A program made the position numbers and the translations under genes. A stretch of DNA of 37,980 nucleotides from assembly GCA_002715485.1 (NCBI GenBank), contig PAZL01000032.1:32557-70536 (forward strand), given 5' to 3'. The notes below the pieces were generated by a model. It was not told where the DNA came from and searched no databases. It saw nothing but the letters and a program-made list of their open reading frames with translations. Source of the DNA: Aequorivita sp. GTDB lineage: Bacteria > Bacteroidota > Bacteroidia > Flavobacteriales > Flavobacteriaceae. Positions within the stretch are counted from its first letter, which is position 1. Each line of letters starts with the position of its first letter. This document shows positions 9,701-16,760 of this stretch, one piece after another.

Positions 9701-10993
9701 AACTATCAAGAAAATAATGGTATCTACCTTCCAGGATATTTGCCTTCTATTGGGTTTATAGGAACTTTGAAGCCAACAACAGGCTTTGTTTTTGGAAGTC
9801 AAGCTGATGTAAGGGAACTTGCCGCTAGAAAAGGATGGTTAACACTCTACCCCGAATTTAATGAGCAATATACCGAGGTAGAAAGCCGTCAAATGGACAT
9901 TCAGGCCAATTTGGAACCTATAAATGATTTGACTGTAGATATTAACGGAAGCAGAATTTATTCAGAAAACTATTCAGAAAATTATATAGTAGAGAACGAC
10001 CTTTATAATTCGTTAACACCGAATACCTTTGGAAACTTTAATATTTCAACTGTTTTAATAAAAACTGCTTTCAGCGCTAGCGATGAAAATAGTTCTGCTG
10101 CTTTTGACGATTTCAGGACCAATAGATTAACTATTGCAAACAGATTGGCGGAGGATTATTACCAAGGTGGAGCCATCCCGAGAGATTCGCTGGGTTACCC
10201 TGTAGGTTTCGGAAGAAACAGTCAAGATGTGCTGTTGCCGGCATTCCTTGCCGCCTATAAAGGCAGTAATGCTTCAAAGGAAAAGACAGGAATATTTAGA
10301 GATATTCCGCTTCCAAACTGGGATATAAAATATACCGGGTTAATGAATATTCCTTGGTTCAAGAAAAACTTCAAACGTTTTTCATTGACCCACGGATACC
10401 GTGCAGGGTACACCGTAAACCAATTTCAGTCTAATTTGGACTATGACCCGAACAATCCCGAGGCTGTTGACCAGGCAGGTAACTTTAAAGTGAAAACATT
10501 GCTCACAAACGTTAACCTGACGGAACAGTTTTCACCTTTACTGCGAGTGGATTTTGAAATGAACAATTCAGTGAAAATACTTGCTGAGATGCGTAAAGAC
10601 CGTGCGCTTTCATTAAGTTTTGCAAATAACCTCTTGACAGAGATAAAGGGTAATGAATATATCATAGGGCTTGGCTATAGAATTAAAGACCTTCGTATTG
10701 CTACCAATTTTGGAGGGAAAAAATCTGTTATTACAAGTGATTTGAACTTTAAAGTAGATCTTTCCAGAAGAGATAACATCACAATTATTAGGTATTTGGA
10801 TATTCAAAACAACCAGACTACCGCCGGGCAAACAATATATGGGGCACAATTGTCTATTGACTATGCATTAAGCAAAAATTTGACCGCCCTTTTCTATTAT
10901 GACCATACATTCTCTGAATATGCTATTTCAACCGCATTCCCACAAACAACTATTAGAAGTGGTTTTACGTTGAGATACAATTTTGGAAACTAA
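3761..10993 (+). CDS. sprA: SprA, outer-membrane translocon of the type IX secretion system
   Basis: SprA is the very large outer-membrane beta-barrel through which T9SS cargo, including gliding adhesins, leaves the cell. The 2410 aa length fits the family (about 2400). A signal peptide is clear (LLTILSFILFSNVSLAQ), followed by SprA-like sequence such as PTFYVNSNFFESIFGGN. Long stretches of alternating beta-barrel character run to a terminal strand GFTLRYNFGN. The start must be TTG at 3761, 3 nt after ruvA, because the first in-frame ATG lies beyond the signal peptide. Residues about 1888-1980 are a low-complexity, charged Gly/Ser/Lys/Glu linker, compositionally unlike the rest. The neighbours gcvH, VanZ, TonB and RemB-like genes match the flavobacterial sprA locus as I know it. 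It works with gliding and T9SS components encoded elsewhere. Confidence 0.95.
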   Translation: MKAKNYVYKGGFFKLLTILSFILFSNVSLAQDPDTTAVGSEMGRMDLPTPVSIQDLYTYDPITDRYIYTQTLGSFNITYPIILTPQEYQRLIQEEQMRAYFKEKIDAADGRKEGSEEQQKNLLPTFYVNSNFFESIFGGNTIEVIPQGSVEMDLGLLYTKQDNPQYSPRNRSNFSFDFDQRISLSLLAKVGTRLQVTANYDTESTFDFQNQIKLEYTPTEDDIIQKIEVGNVSMPLNSSLIQGAQSLFGVKTQLQFGKTTITGVFSEQKSETRTVTAEGGATITDFELFALDYDDNRHFFLSHYFRDNYDRALEQYPFINSNVQITRMEVWITNRTSRTENVRNIVALQDIGESDPLNIGLNTPPGGFIRAGRNAYPDNTNNLFNPFGINGGEPTLLNPLIRDVATVRQGFTGVQVSEGVDYVTLENARRLDPGEYSLNSQLGYISLNQRLTNDEVLAVSYQFTVNGKVYQVGEFSNDGVEANGGTLPGTGGTNPPIEETGLAQNLVVKLLKSSITNVNEPIWDLMMKNIYPIGAYQLEKEDFKLNILYTDPSPLNYLTEAGAELPPDVKDEILLKVFNLDRLNFNNDPQQGGDGFFDFLPGITVDAQNGRIIFTTVEPFGKHLFEKLDLPSTSATYSMPETYNPNQAKYVFRTLYTGTKTQAEQLESEKNKFQLKGSYKSTGADGIPIGAFNIPQGSVTVTAGGRTLVEGVDYTVNYQLGRVQILDPSLLNSNIPISVSTENNSLFGQQSKRFTGLNVEHKFSDKFLIGATYLNLNERPLTQKSSYGVEPINNTIYGINLNYSTEVPFLTRLVNKLPNIDTDVESNVSLRGEFAYLRPGAPKVSDFDGKTTVYVDDFEASQTGNDISAPSSWFLSSTPIGYGGELGNDNLGYNYNRAKLAWYTIDPIFYSSQRPEGINDEDLSSPFTRRVFRDEIFPNQDIIQGQTQALFTLDLAYYPSTRGEYNYNPEAAGTNDLPNPEDRFGGIMRQLTTTDFEQSNVEYIQFWVMDPFIYDENSGNPGGNINFNLGSISEDVLKDGRKQYENGLPEDGGNANTTATAWGKVPTNQSLVYTFDTEGQQRTNQDIGLDGLDNAGEAAEYGAFGGLPDPANDDYQYFLQAEGNILDRYLKYNGTQGNSPVEVTNNNRGNTAQPDVEDINRDNTMNTIDSYFEYNVPVYPGMSRENNEFITDVKELEVTTQNNDVIPVRWVQFKVPISEPDQAINGISDYRSIRFMRMFLSQFSQNTVLRFGTMELVRGDYRKFQKTLDDVTLEDPSNDNTLFEVEAVSIEENENREPIPYRLPPGLVREELNNNNNIIRENEQSLALRVCGLEPNDGRAVYKNFNVDMRQYKNLEMFIHAESLQNETALSDGQLVAFMRLGNDLTNNYYEVQIPLNPTNFGATNAEEIWPVANRLNLPLELLQQVKTRTPLNSTEVVYYTQSELEGGISGGENELIIGIKGNPSFGNVRTIMLGVKNSTSNDLCGEVWFNELRMSELKNEGGWAAVVSMDANLADFATVSATGKRSTVGFGSIEQGPNQRSREDLQQYDVVTNVNLGQLLPKKWGIQLPFNYGRSEELITPQYDPEFQDIELDTRLDNTEDEAEKDRIKEQAVDYTKRQSVNFIGVRKERTGDGKPQVYDVENFTGSFSYNQTDHHDFEVEDAVEQNVRVGATYNYNFAAKPVEPFKKNDSLFTGQYWRFLKDFNFNYLPTNISVSSNITRQYNEQKFREINLLPGNIGLPTLYQRNYLFDWQYTINHNLTKSLRFNFTSSNNMIVNNYLDDNGLINNDIGIWDGFFDVGNPNQHFQSLQLNYDLPFSKFPFLKFLRATYSYTGDYQWQRGSNQFNEIEIELSDGSRNVYNLGNSIQNASTHQINSSLDMNGFYRYIGLTKIKKSKTRKSAGDGSRGEGDKNSASGGEGKASRESKLEEEKNSALSNEKSNTPNVLGRGASGQEGGLNAGDKAINTVIGLATMLKKVQFNYQENNGIYLPGYLPSIGFIGTLKPTTGFVFGSQADVRELAARKGWLTLYPEFNEQYTEVESRQMDIQANLEPINDLTVDINGSRIYSENYSENYIVENDLYNSLTPNTFGNFNISTVLIKTAFSASDENSSAAFDDFRTNRLTIANRLAEDYYQGGAIPRDSLGYPVGFGRNSQDVLLPAFLAAYKGSNASKEKTGIFRDIPLPNWDIKYTGLMNIPWFKKNFKRFSLTHGYRAGYTVNQFQSNLDYDPNNPEAVDQAGNFKVKTLLTNVNLTEQFSPLLRVDFEMNNSVKILAEMRKDRALSLSFANNLLTEIKGNEYIIGLGYRIKDLRIATNFGGKKSVITSDLNFKVDLSRRDNITIIRYLDIQNNQTTAGQTIYGAQLSIDYALSKNLTALFYYDHTFSEYAISTAFPQTTIRSGFTLRYNFGN

Positions 10994-11020
10994 ATAAAAT
11001 ACTTACTTATTTAATTTATT

Positions 11021-11401
11021 ATGAACGTACCATCAAATTTAAAATACACGAAAGACCACGAATGGGTCTTAATCGAAGGTGATACCGCAACAATTGGCGT
11101 TACAGACTTTGCTCAAGGCGAGTTAGGCGATATTGTATATGTGGAAGTGGAAACTGTAGGCGATACAATGGATAAAAATGAAGTTTTTGGAACTGTGGAA
11201 GCCGTAAAAACAGTTTCAGATTTGTTTTTGCCTCTTTCGGGAGAGATAGTTGAATTTAACGAAAGTTTGGAATCTGAGCCAGAAAAAGTTAATTCAGATG
11301 CTTACGGAGAAGGCTGGATGATAAAACTGAAATTTTCAAACCCAGATGAAATAGCAGAATTACTGGACGATGCCGCTTATAAAGCACTTATTGGCGGATA
11401 A
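11021..11401 (+). CDS. gcvH: Glycine cleavage system H protein
   Basis: Lipoyl carrier that shuttles the aminomethyl group between the P, T and L proteins of the glycine cleavage complex. The 126 aa length is standard. The N-terminus YTKDHEWV and the lipoylation site [12 protein letters not shown] are both present, with Lys63 as the expected lipoate attachment point. The C-terminal [10 protein letters not shown] is also typical. It starts 27 nt after sprA in an A/T-rich leader and overlaps the VanZ-like gene by 32 nt. The other glycine cleavage genes are not in the window, which is common in this lineage. Confidence 0.97.
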   Translation: MNVPSNLKYTKDHEWVLIEGDTATIGVTDFAQGELGDIVYVEVETVGDTMDKNEVFGTVEAVKTVSDLFLPLSGEIVEFNESLESEPEKVNSDAYGEGWMIKLKFSNPDEIAELLDDAAYKALIGG

Positions 11402-11765
11402 AAGGCTATTGCTCATAGCTATAATTTACAGTTGCTTAATCACAGTGCTGTTTTTTATCCCTAGCCAAGATTTACCAAAAACTCAATTTTTAGAAGCAGA
11501 CAAGTTAGTTCATATCCTTGTATATTTTGTATTGGTTAATCTTTGGTTGCTTTACTTGTACATTAGTAATGAGTGTCATTTACAAAAAAAGAGGATTCTC
11601 ATTCTCCTATTTTCAATATTGCTTTATGGCATAATAATTGAGATATTTCAAGGGCTGTTTACAGTTTCAAGAAGCGCAGATATTCTAGATGTGGCCTCAA
11701 ATTTATTGGGTTCTTTACTTGGTATCTTTTTTTTCAAAATTGTAAAACAAAAATTAAAAGCTTAA
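11370..11765 (+). CDS. VanZ-like family membrane protein
   Basis: A 131 aa polytopic inner-membrane protein with four predicted helices: [18 protein letters not shown], the segment around [39 protein letters not shown], and the C-terminal [14 protein letters not shown]. The [10 protein letters not shown] and EIFQGLF segments with [10 protein letters not shown] resemble the VanZ-like/DUF family of uncertain function. The family is named after a teicoplanin-resistance gene, but chromosomal copies like this are not resistance markers. The ATG at 11370 lies within gcvH (32 nt overlap in another frame), which suggests translational coupling. An in-frame TTG at 11391 is an alternative start. It lies between sprA and tonB, as in related genomes. 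Confidence 0.82.
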   Translation: MPLIKHLLADKRLLLIAIIYSCLITVLFFIPSQDLPKTQFLEADKLVHILVYFVLVNLWLLYLYISNECHLQKKRILILLFSILLYGIIIEIFQGLFTVSRSADILDVASNLLGSLLGIFFFKIVKQKLKA

Positions 11766-11831
11766 AGTTTTAATTAAGTTTTAAATTGAACGATAATTTC
11801 TATATTTTAGCAACAAGTTAAACACACTATT

Positions 11832-12554
11832 ATGGAACCCAAAAAAAATCCGAAAGCAGACGTAGGCCGAAGAAGCATGCTGTTTTTCCAACTTGGAATG
11901 GTTGTTATGCTTTTTCTGGCATGGCAAGCAATTGAATGGAAATCTTACGATAAATCCGATAATGATTTCGGAAAACTTGACGTAGGCGATGAACTAGAGG
12001 AAGAAATTCCTGTAACACAACAGTTAACACCCCCACCACCGCCACCACCGCCACCGCCAGCCCCAGAGGTAATAGATGTGATTGAAGATGAGGAAGATGT
12101 GGAAGAAACCATAATAGAATCTACTGAAACAAACCAAGAAGAGAAAATTGTTGAGGTAAAGGAAATTAAGGAAGAAGTGGTTGAAGAAGAGATTGCAGAT
12201 GTACCCTTTGCAGTTATTGAAAATGTTCCTGTTTATCCAGGATGCGAAGGTGAAAAAACTAACGACGCAAAGAAAAGATGTATGTCATCTAAAATTAGTG
12301 AATTCATTAATAAGAAATTTGACACCAACCTTGCATCAGATTTAGGTTTGGAAGGTAGGCAACGTATCGCTGTTCAGTTCAAAATTGACAAAAACGGAAG
12401 AGTTGTGGATGTTCGTGCACGTGCGCCGCACCCAAGACTTGAAAGAGAAGCAATGGATGTTGTACAGTCCCTACCAAATATGACTCCCGGAAAACAACGT
12501 GGAAAACCAGTTGGGGTACTTTATTCACTTCCGATAGTGTTTGATATTCAATAA
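11832..12554 (+). CDS. TonB-family energy transducer (copy 1)
   Basis: TonB proteins couple the ExbB/ExbD proton-driven motor to TonB-dependent outer-membrane receptors. This 240 aa protein has a cytoplasmic N-terminus, one membrane anchor (MLFFQLGMVVMLFLAWQAI, about 16-34), a run of ten prolines near residues 66-75, an acidic Glu-rich spacer, and a TonB C-terminal domain from about 130 to the end (FKIDKNGRVVDVRARAPHP, LPIVFDI). Two cysteines, about C138 in YPGCE and C150, flank a short loop and recur in the next two genes. A near-miss -7 box (TATATTTT at 11801) precedes it. A strong terminator follows, so it is a short or single-gene transcript. The partner ExbBD genes are not in the window. 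Confidence 0.9.
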   Translation: MEPKKNPKADVGRRSMLFFQLGMVVMLFLAWQAIEWKSYDKSDNDFGKLDVGDELEEEIPVTQQLTPPPPPPPPPPAPEVIDVIEDEEDVEETIIESTETNQEEKIVEVKEIKEEVVEEEIADVPFAVIENVPVYPGCEGEKTNDAKKRCMSSKISEFINKKFDTNLASDLGLEGRQRIAVQFKIDKNGRVVDVRARAPHPRLEREAMDVVQSLPNMTPGKQRGKPVGVLYSLPIVFDIQ

Positions 12555-12571
12555 TTAGAAATATTTATATT

Positions 12572-12609
12572 AAAAGCCCCGTCTTTACTATGAAAGACGG
12601 GGCTTTTTT
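12572..12609 (+). terminator. Strong intrinsic terminator after TonB copy 1
   Basis: AAAAGCCCCGTCTTT pairs perfectly (15 bp) with AAAGACGGGGCTTTT across the 6-nt loop ACTATG, and ends in a run of six T. It separates the two tonB genes transcriptionally. Confidence 0.95.
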
Positions 12610-12634
12610 CGTTTTGGCATAACAGTTGTATTTA

Positions 12635-12652
12635 AAAAGGTATTAACCTTTT
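12635..12652. repeat. Inverted repeat upstream of TonB copy 2
   Basis: AAAAGGT-ATTA-ACCTTTT is a perfect 7-bp inverted repeat. It extends to a 10-bp arm (TTTAAAAGGT / ACCTTTTAAA) if one bulged A is allowed. It ends 12 nt before the ATG at 12665. It could be an operator or a leader hairpin; an AT-rich chance palindrome is also possible. Confidence 0.35.
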
Positions 12653-12664
12653 AAATACTTTATT

Positions 12665-13447
12665 ATGAAAAAAAATGTAAAAAATTTCGCAAACAAGAGA
12701 GAGGATAAAAAGCAGATTAACATCAAATGGAATTCACGTCTGTTTTTCCAAATAGGTGTTATAGTTAGCTTACTTACTGTTTTTTTCATAATGCAGACTA
12801 ATTTTGAAATTACAACAGATATTGCTGAACGGTCCATTCCAATAACCTTGGAAGAGCCTCCAATGATTTCCTATGTTCTGGATGTTGAAAATCCAAAGCC
12901 TACAGCGCCCGTGAAAAAGATTGTGGAAAAAAGTGTTCCTATCCAGAAAGTGGTTAAAAGTAATTTTTTTGACGTGAAGTCTAATGATACGCCAATCGAT
13001 GAAACACCTATCGCTAATACTGATATGCCTGTAATAGAAAAACCAACAATTACTTCCCAGGCTCCAGCTAAACCTTCAGAGCCTGCAGTAACAAGAACTG
13101 TCTTAAATGTAGAATTTGTACCAGTATTTCCAGGTTGCGAGCCGTTTGCTACCAACGCAGAGAAAATTGATTGTATGTCTTCAAAAATAAATGCTTTTAT
13201 TAATAAAAATTTTCGAAAGGAAATTTTAGAAAATTTGAGTCCAAATGAAACACACAGAATTTATGTGAAGTTCAAGATTGATTCAAACGGTTTTATCGCT
13301 GATGTTGTAGCAAATTCACACAACGTTTATTTAAAAAAAGAAGCCCAGCGAGTAATCAACAATTTACCTGTAATGAAGCCGGGTAAGCAGGGAGATAAGA
13401 ATGTAGATGTTGTTTACACGGTGCCCATCGTTTTCAATATTCATTAA
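12665..13447 (+). CDS. TonB-family energy transducer (copy 2)
   Basis: A 260 aa paralogue of the preceding gene. It has a basic N-terminus, a single anchor (LFFQIGVIVSLLTVFFIM, about 28-45), a Pro/Lys/Thr-rich periplasmic spacer without the polyproline run, and a TonB C-terminal domain (FKIDSNGFIADVVANSHNV, VVYTVPIVFNI). The module EFVPVFPGCEPFATNAEKID with its Cys pair (about C158 and C170, 11 residues between) aligns directly with copy 1. Both boundaries are terminators, so it is probably monocistronic. The different spacer suggests a different receptor set or envelope distance, which is inference. The copy is diverged and not a recent duplication. Confidence 0.85.
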   Translation: MKKNVKNFANKREDKKQINIKWNSRLFFQIGVIVSLLTVFFIMQTNFEITTDIAERSIPITLEEPPMISYVLDVENPKPTAPVKKIVEKSVPIQKVVKSNFFDVKSNDTPIDETPIANTDMPVIEKPTITSQAPAKPSEPAVTRTVLNVEFVPVFPGCEPFATNAEKIDCMSSKINAFINKNFRKEILENLSPNETHRIYVKFKIDSNGFIADVVANSHNVYLKKEAQRVINNLPVMKPGKQGDKNVDVVYTVPIVFNIH

Positions 13448-13464
13448 AATTTTGGATAAAAAGT

Positions 13465-13495
13465 AAAAGCTCCCAATAAAATGGGAGCTTTTTTT
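13465..13495 (+). terminator. Intrinsic terminator after TonB copy 2
   Basis: AAAAGCTCCCA pairs with TGGGAGCTTTT (11 bp) across the loop ATAAAA, followed by a run of seven T. This is a clean rho-independent signal that separates the second tonB from remB. Confidence 0.93.
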
Positions 13496-13551
13496 AAATC
13501 CGGTCATTCCAAAAAAACTGTATCTTTCGGCTTTAAACAAGCAAACCTCAA

Positions 13552-15642
13552 ATGAAACATTTTATATTTCTTCTCATATTTTGTTTTCCAATAATTTCTT
13601 CAGCGCAAACCGCTTCGGCACAATACGAAAAATACCCCGTCTTTAAAGAATGTGAGGGTGCAGAAGTTGAGGCTTTAGAAAGCTGTTTTAAAAATACGTT
13701 GCAACAATTCATTTTCAAAAATTTTCAAGTCCCTGAAAAGGTTTTTGAGGAAAATTACAAAGGAAATGTAAATGTTCTTTTTGAGGTAACAAAAGAAGGG
13801 AAGTTTAAAGTGCTGTATGTTGATGGAATTTACGAGGAATTAAAAACAGAAGCGCGACGTGTTTTTAGCGCCCTACCTAAAATAGAACCAGCTACCTATA
13901 ACGGAAATCCGGCCTATGTGCAGTTTACACTTCCTATTGCCATTCCATTGGTAGCGCCAGGAGAAAGTATTGTCCAAGCCTCTGAAATTGTAAAGAAAAG
14001 CGAAAGAGAACAACTGATTGAAGAATATGATGCAATTGAAAACCTGCCTTATAATAATGAAGAATACAGTAGCAATATTAATATTCCGCTTTCACATCAT
14101 AACTATAGCTTGTTTGATCCATCTCTTAACCGTGTAGGGCTCAACAATCACACGGCCCAAAAGCCCTATATTTATTCTGAAGTAAATAAGTATTATGACT
14201 TTGAAGCTGCCAATCAGGAAATTTTAAAAAATAAATCTTCTTGGTTTGGCCGTAAACTTTGGAATGAACACCTTATTACCATAAAGGGAAAAGATTATTG
14301 GATAACCTTAGATGCCGGGGTAGACTTGCAGGCCGGTAAGGACTTTGATGCAGAAATAGATACCTATAACAATACACGCTTGGTTTACACACAGGGGGGC
14401 ATTGGAAAAAATATTGGTTTTTTCGGAGTTATTTATGAAAGTCAAGGCCGCTTTGCAGATTATTTCAATCGCTATGCCGAATCCATCCGTCCCGATGGAG
14501 GTAATCCGGCAATTATTCCCGGTCGGGGTATAGCAAAACAATTTAGGACAGATTCCTATGATTATCCTATTGCTACGGGGCATATTTCTTATACGCCTTC
14601 AAAATATTTTAATATCCAGTTGGGGCACGGTAAAACCTTTTTAGGTGATGGTTACCGTTCTTTATTGACAAGTGATAATGCGAGTTCCTATCCTTTCTTC
14701 AAAATAAATACCACTTTTTGGAAATTGAAGTATACTAATACTTGGATGTCTTTACGGGATGTTCGCCCCGAGGTTACTGAAGACGGTTCTTTTCGAACAA
14801 AATATATAGCAAACCACTATTTGAGCTATAACATCACCAAACGCTTAAACATTGGTCTTTTTGAATCTGTTATATGGCAGAATGATAACGGTAGAGGTTT
14901 TGATGTGAATTATTTAAATCCAATTATTTTTTACCGAGCTATTGAATTCTCAACGGGTTCCCGGGGTGGTAATGCGCTTATTGGCCTAAGCACAAAGTAT
15001 AAAGTGAATGACCGAGTGAATATCTACGGGCAACTTATAATTGATGAATTTTCCTCTGGCGATGTTTTTGGTGGGGAAGGAAGCTATAAAAATAAAACTG
15101 GATACCAGTTGGGACTTAAATATTACAATGCTTTTGGATTAAAAAATCTTTACCTTCAAACAGAATATAACAGGGTACGTCCTTATACCTACTCGCACAA
15201 TACAGTAGTGCTAAATTACGGGCACAACAATCAATCTATGGCACATACCCTAGGCGCTAATTTTTCTGAATTTATAGGAATAGCGCGCTACCAGAGAGGC
15301 AGAATTTATGGAGATGCAAAATTTATTGTTGCCAAGCGGGGATTTGAATTTAATACGCCGGAAGATTCTTTTTTCTACGGCGGAAATATTTACGGAACAG
15401 AAGATGACCGTGTTTCAGATAATGGTAATGAACTGGCTCAGGGAAATACCACGGATTTTTTTCACGCTGAAGTACAAGCGGGTTACATAATTAACCCCGC
15501 GACAAATCTAAAGGTTTATGGGAGTTTTATTTTTAGAAGTTTTGACCCAGAGGTTGACACAGAAACCGTGTTTAAAAATCAAACCACTTGGGTCAATTTT
15601 GGAATAAGAACAGATTTATTTAATTGGTATTATGACTTTTAA
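13552..15642 (+). CDS. remB: RemB-like gliding motility outer-membrane protein with N-terminal TonB-C-like domain
   Basis: A 696 aa exported protein (signal peptide MKHFIFLLIFCFPIISSAQ). Residues about 25-140 resemble the TonB C-terminal domain of the two upstream genes, including the Cys pair (YPVFKECE, about C34 and C45) and the closing VQFTLPIAIPL, but without a membrane anchor. From about residue 215 the protein looks like a capsule-assembly Wzi-like or RemB beta-barrel, with repeated amphipathic strands (GHISYTPSKYFNIQLGHGKT) and a terminal aromatic strand TDLFNWYYDF. RemB is a gliding-associated protein of Flavobacterium johnsoniae; I recall it close to sprA there, which supports the name. 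A weak -7-like box (TATCTTTC, 13521) precedes the ATG. It converges with the next gene at a distance of 6 bp. The beta-barrel call is firm; the symbol is moderately so. Confidence 0.72.
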   Translation: MKHFIFLLIFCFPIISSAQTASAQYEKYPVFKECEGAEVEALESCFKNTLQQFIFKNFQVPEKVFEENYKGNVNVLFEVTKEGKFKVLYVDGIYEELKTEARRVFSALPKIEPATYNGNPAYVQFTLPIAIPLVAPGESIVQASEIVKKSEREQLIEEYDAIENLPYNNEEYSSNINIPLSHHNYSLFDPSLNRVGLNNHTAQKPYIYSEVNKYYDFEAANQEILKNKSSWFGRKLWNEHLITIKGKDYWITLDAGVDLQAGKDFDAEIDTYNNTRLVYTQGGIGKNIGFFGVIYESQGRFADYFNRYAESIRPDGGNPAIIPGRGIAKQFRTDSYDYPIATGHISYTPSKYFNIQLGHGKTFLGDGYRSLLTSDNASSYPFFKINTTFWKLKYTNTWMSLRDVRPEVTEDGSFRTKYIANHYLSYNITKRLNIGLFESVIWQNDNGRGFDVNYLNPIIFYRAIEFSTGSRGGNALIGLSTKYKVNDRVNIYGQLIIDEFSSGDVFGGEGSYKNKTGYQLGLKYYNAFGLKNLYLQTEYNRVRPYTYSHNTVVLNYGHNNQSMAHTLGANFSEFIGIARYQRGRIYGDAKFIVAKRGFEFNTPEDSFFYGGNIYGTEDDRVSDNGNELAQGNTTDFFHAEVQAGYIINPATNLKVYGSFIFRSFDPEVDTETVFKNQTTWVNFGIRTDLFNWYYDF

Positions 15643-15648
15643 ATAGAA

Positions 15649-16635
15649 TTAATTTTTCTCCTTCTCTTTTAATTTCTTTTCTATCTCCTTATACTTTTTC
15701 ATTGCTTCCTTATTTTTTGCTGCTCTTTCTTCTGCGCCTTCACTTGCTTCTTGGGACACCTCTTTATAGATCATTTTTAAAAAAGCATCGGTTTTAATAA
15801 AACCGTCTCCAAACCCTTCATCATCATATTCTTTTGTTAGATCTGCCATTTCTAGTATTTCCGCCTCGGTTTTATTGTTTAGGTAGAGGTTATTTACACG
15901 TTTGTATAAAATAGAGAGCATTTCTATAGTGTCTTTCAAATCTTTATATGAACCAACATCTCCGTGGCCGGGAATAACCTTAGTATCTTCATTTATGATC
16001 AATAAGGCTCTATCCAAACCGGCAATGTATCCTTTTAAGCTACCCCCATTTTCTATATCTATGTACGGATATTTTCCATTAAAGAAAACATCTCCAGTGT
16101 GCAATACGTTGCTTCCGGTAAAATATACCATGGAATCACCATCTGTGTGGGCATTATGAACGTGAAAAACATATATTTTTTCTCCATTGAAATGAAAAGT
16201 AAGATCTTCCGCAAACGTTATAACCGGAAGTGCTTCTTCACTAATTTTTTTTGTTTCCTTGGCAATAACATCCTGTAGGCGGTTTCGAACGTTTTCCTGC
16301 GAAAAAATTACGGTACCTGTTTCGGCCATCGCTGGGTTGCCTCCTGTGTGGTCGCCATGAAAATGAGTGTTCACCAAAAACCTAACAGGCTTATCGCTTA
16401 CTTTTTTTATTTCATTTTGAATCTGTTCAATACCATCGGCATATTGATCGTCAACCATGAATACGCCGTCATTTCCAAAACTTAGCCCTATATTGCCTCC
16501 CTTGGCTTGCAGCATATAAATATTGTTTTTGACCTTTATAAGGTTAATATTCATTTTTTCTCCGCTATCAGTTTGGGCGGAAACAATTAATACAGAGAAT
16601 AAAAAGATGGTATTTAGGATAAATTTTGAGAACAT
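15649..16635 (-). CDS. Secreted metallo-beta-lactamase-fold hydrolase
   Basis: A 328 aa protein with a signal peptide (NTIFLFSVLIVSAQ) that places it in the periplasm or beyond. The zinc-binding set is complete: HFHGDH in LVNTHFHGDHTGGNP, a second-site His in NAHTDGD, HTGD, and PGHGD. This is the cyclase/QuiP-like periplasmic branch of the MBL fold rather than a proven beta-lactamase, and the substrate cannot be told. The last 40 or so residues are strongly charged (KKYKEIEKKLKEKEKN), probably a helical tail. It converges with remB and diverges from ctaB. No clear intrinsic terminator is seen between the convergent stops. Confidence 0.88.
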   Translation of the reverse strand: MFSKFILNTIFLFSVLIVSAQTDSGEKMNINLIKVKNNIYMLQAKGGNIGLSFGNDGVFMVDDQYADGIEQIQNEIKKVSDKPVRFLVNTHFHGDHTGGNPAMAETGTVIFSQENVRNRLQDVIAKETKKISEEALPVITFAEDLTFHFNGEKIYVFHVHNAHTDGDSMVYFTGSNVLHTGDVFFNGKYPYIDIENGGSLKGYIAGLDRALLIINEDTKVIPGHGDVGSYKDLKDTIEMLSILYKRVNNLYLNNKTEAEILEMADLTKEYDDEGFGDGFIKTDAFLKMIYKEVSQEASEGAEERAAKNKEAMKKYKEIEKKLKEKEKN

Positions 16636-16709
16636 ATATTTTTAGTTTGAAAAATCGGTTCAAATTAATAAAAATGCTGAAATAATACAGTAAGATTATT
16701 GATAATATA

Positions 16710-16740
16710 TTGTGGAAAAAATACAGGAAGCGTATCTTTG
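16710..16740 (+). promoter_or_regulatory. Promoter of the heme O synthase / oxidase operon
   Basis: TTG (16710-16712), a 20-nt spacer, then TATCTTTG (16733-16740). This is an exact match to the Bacteroidota -33/-7 arrangement. The TTG used as a start codon in the ORF track is the -33 element itself, so translation must begin downstream. Confidence 0.7.
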
Positions 16741-16760
16741 CGCAGCCTAAAAAAAATAGC

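Noticed and set aside
11370-11401. Overlap of gcvH and the VanZ-like ORF considered as a frameshift
   Set aside because: Both proteins are complete and of normal length for their families, so it is a true gene overlap.
12031-12064. CCACCGCCA-type simple repeat considered as a microsatellite
   Set aside because: It encodes the polyproline spacer of TonB and is in frame, so it is explained by the protein.
15649-16635. MBL-fold protein considered as an antibiotic resistance beta-lactamase
   Set aside because: The motifs fit the general periplasmic hydrolase branch, and nothing in the sequence shows beta-lactam activity.
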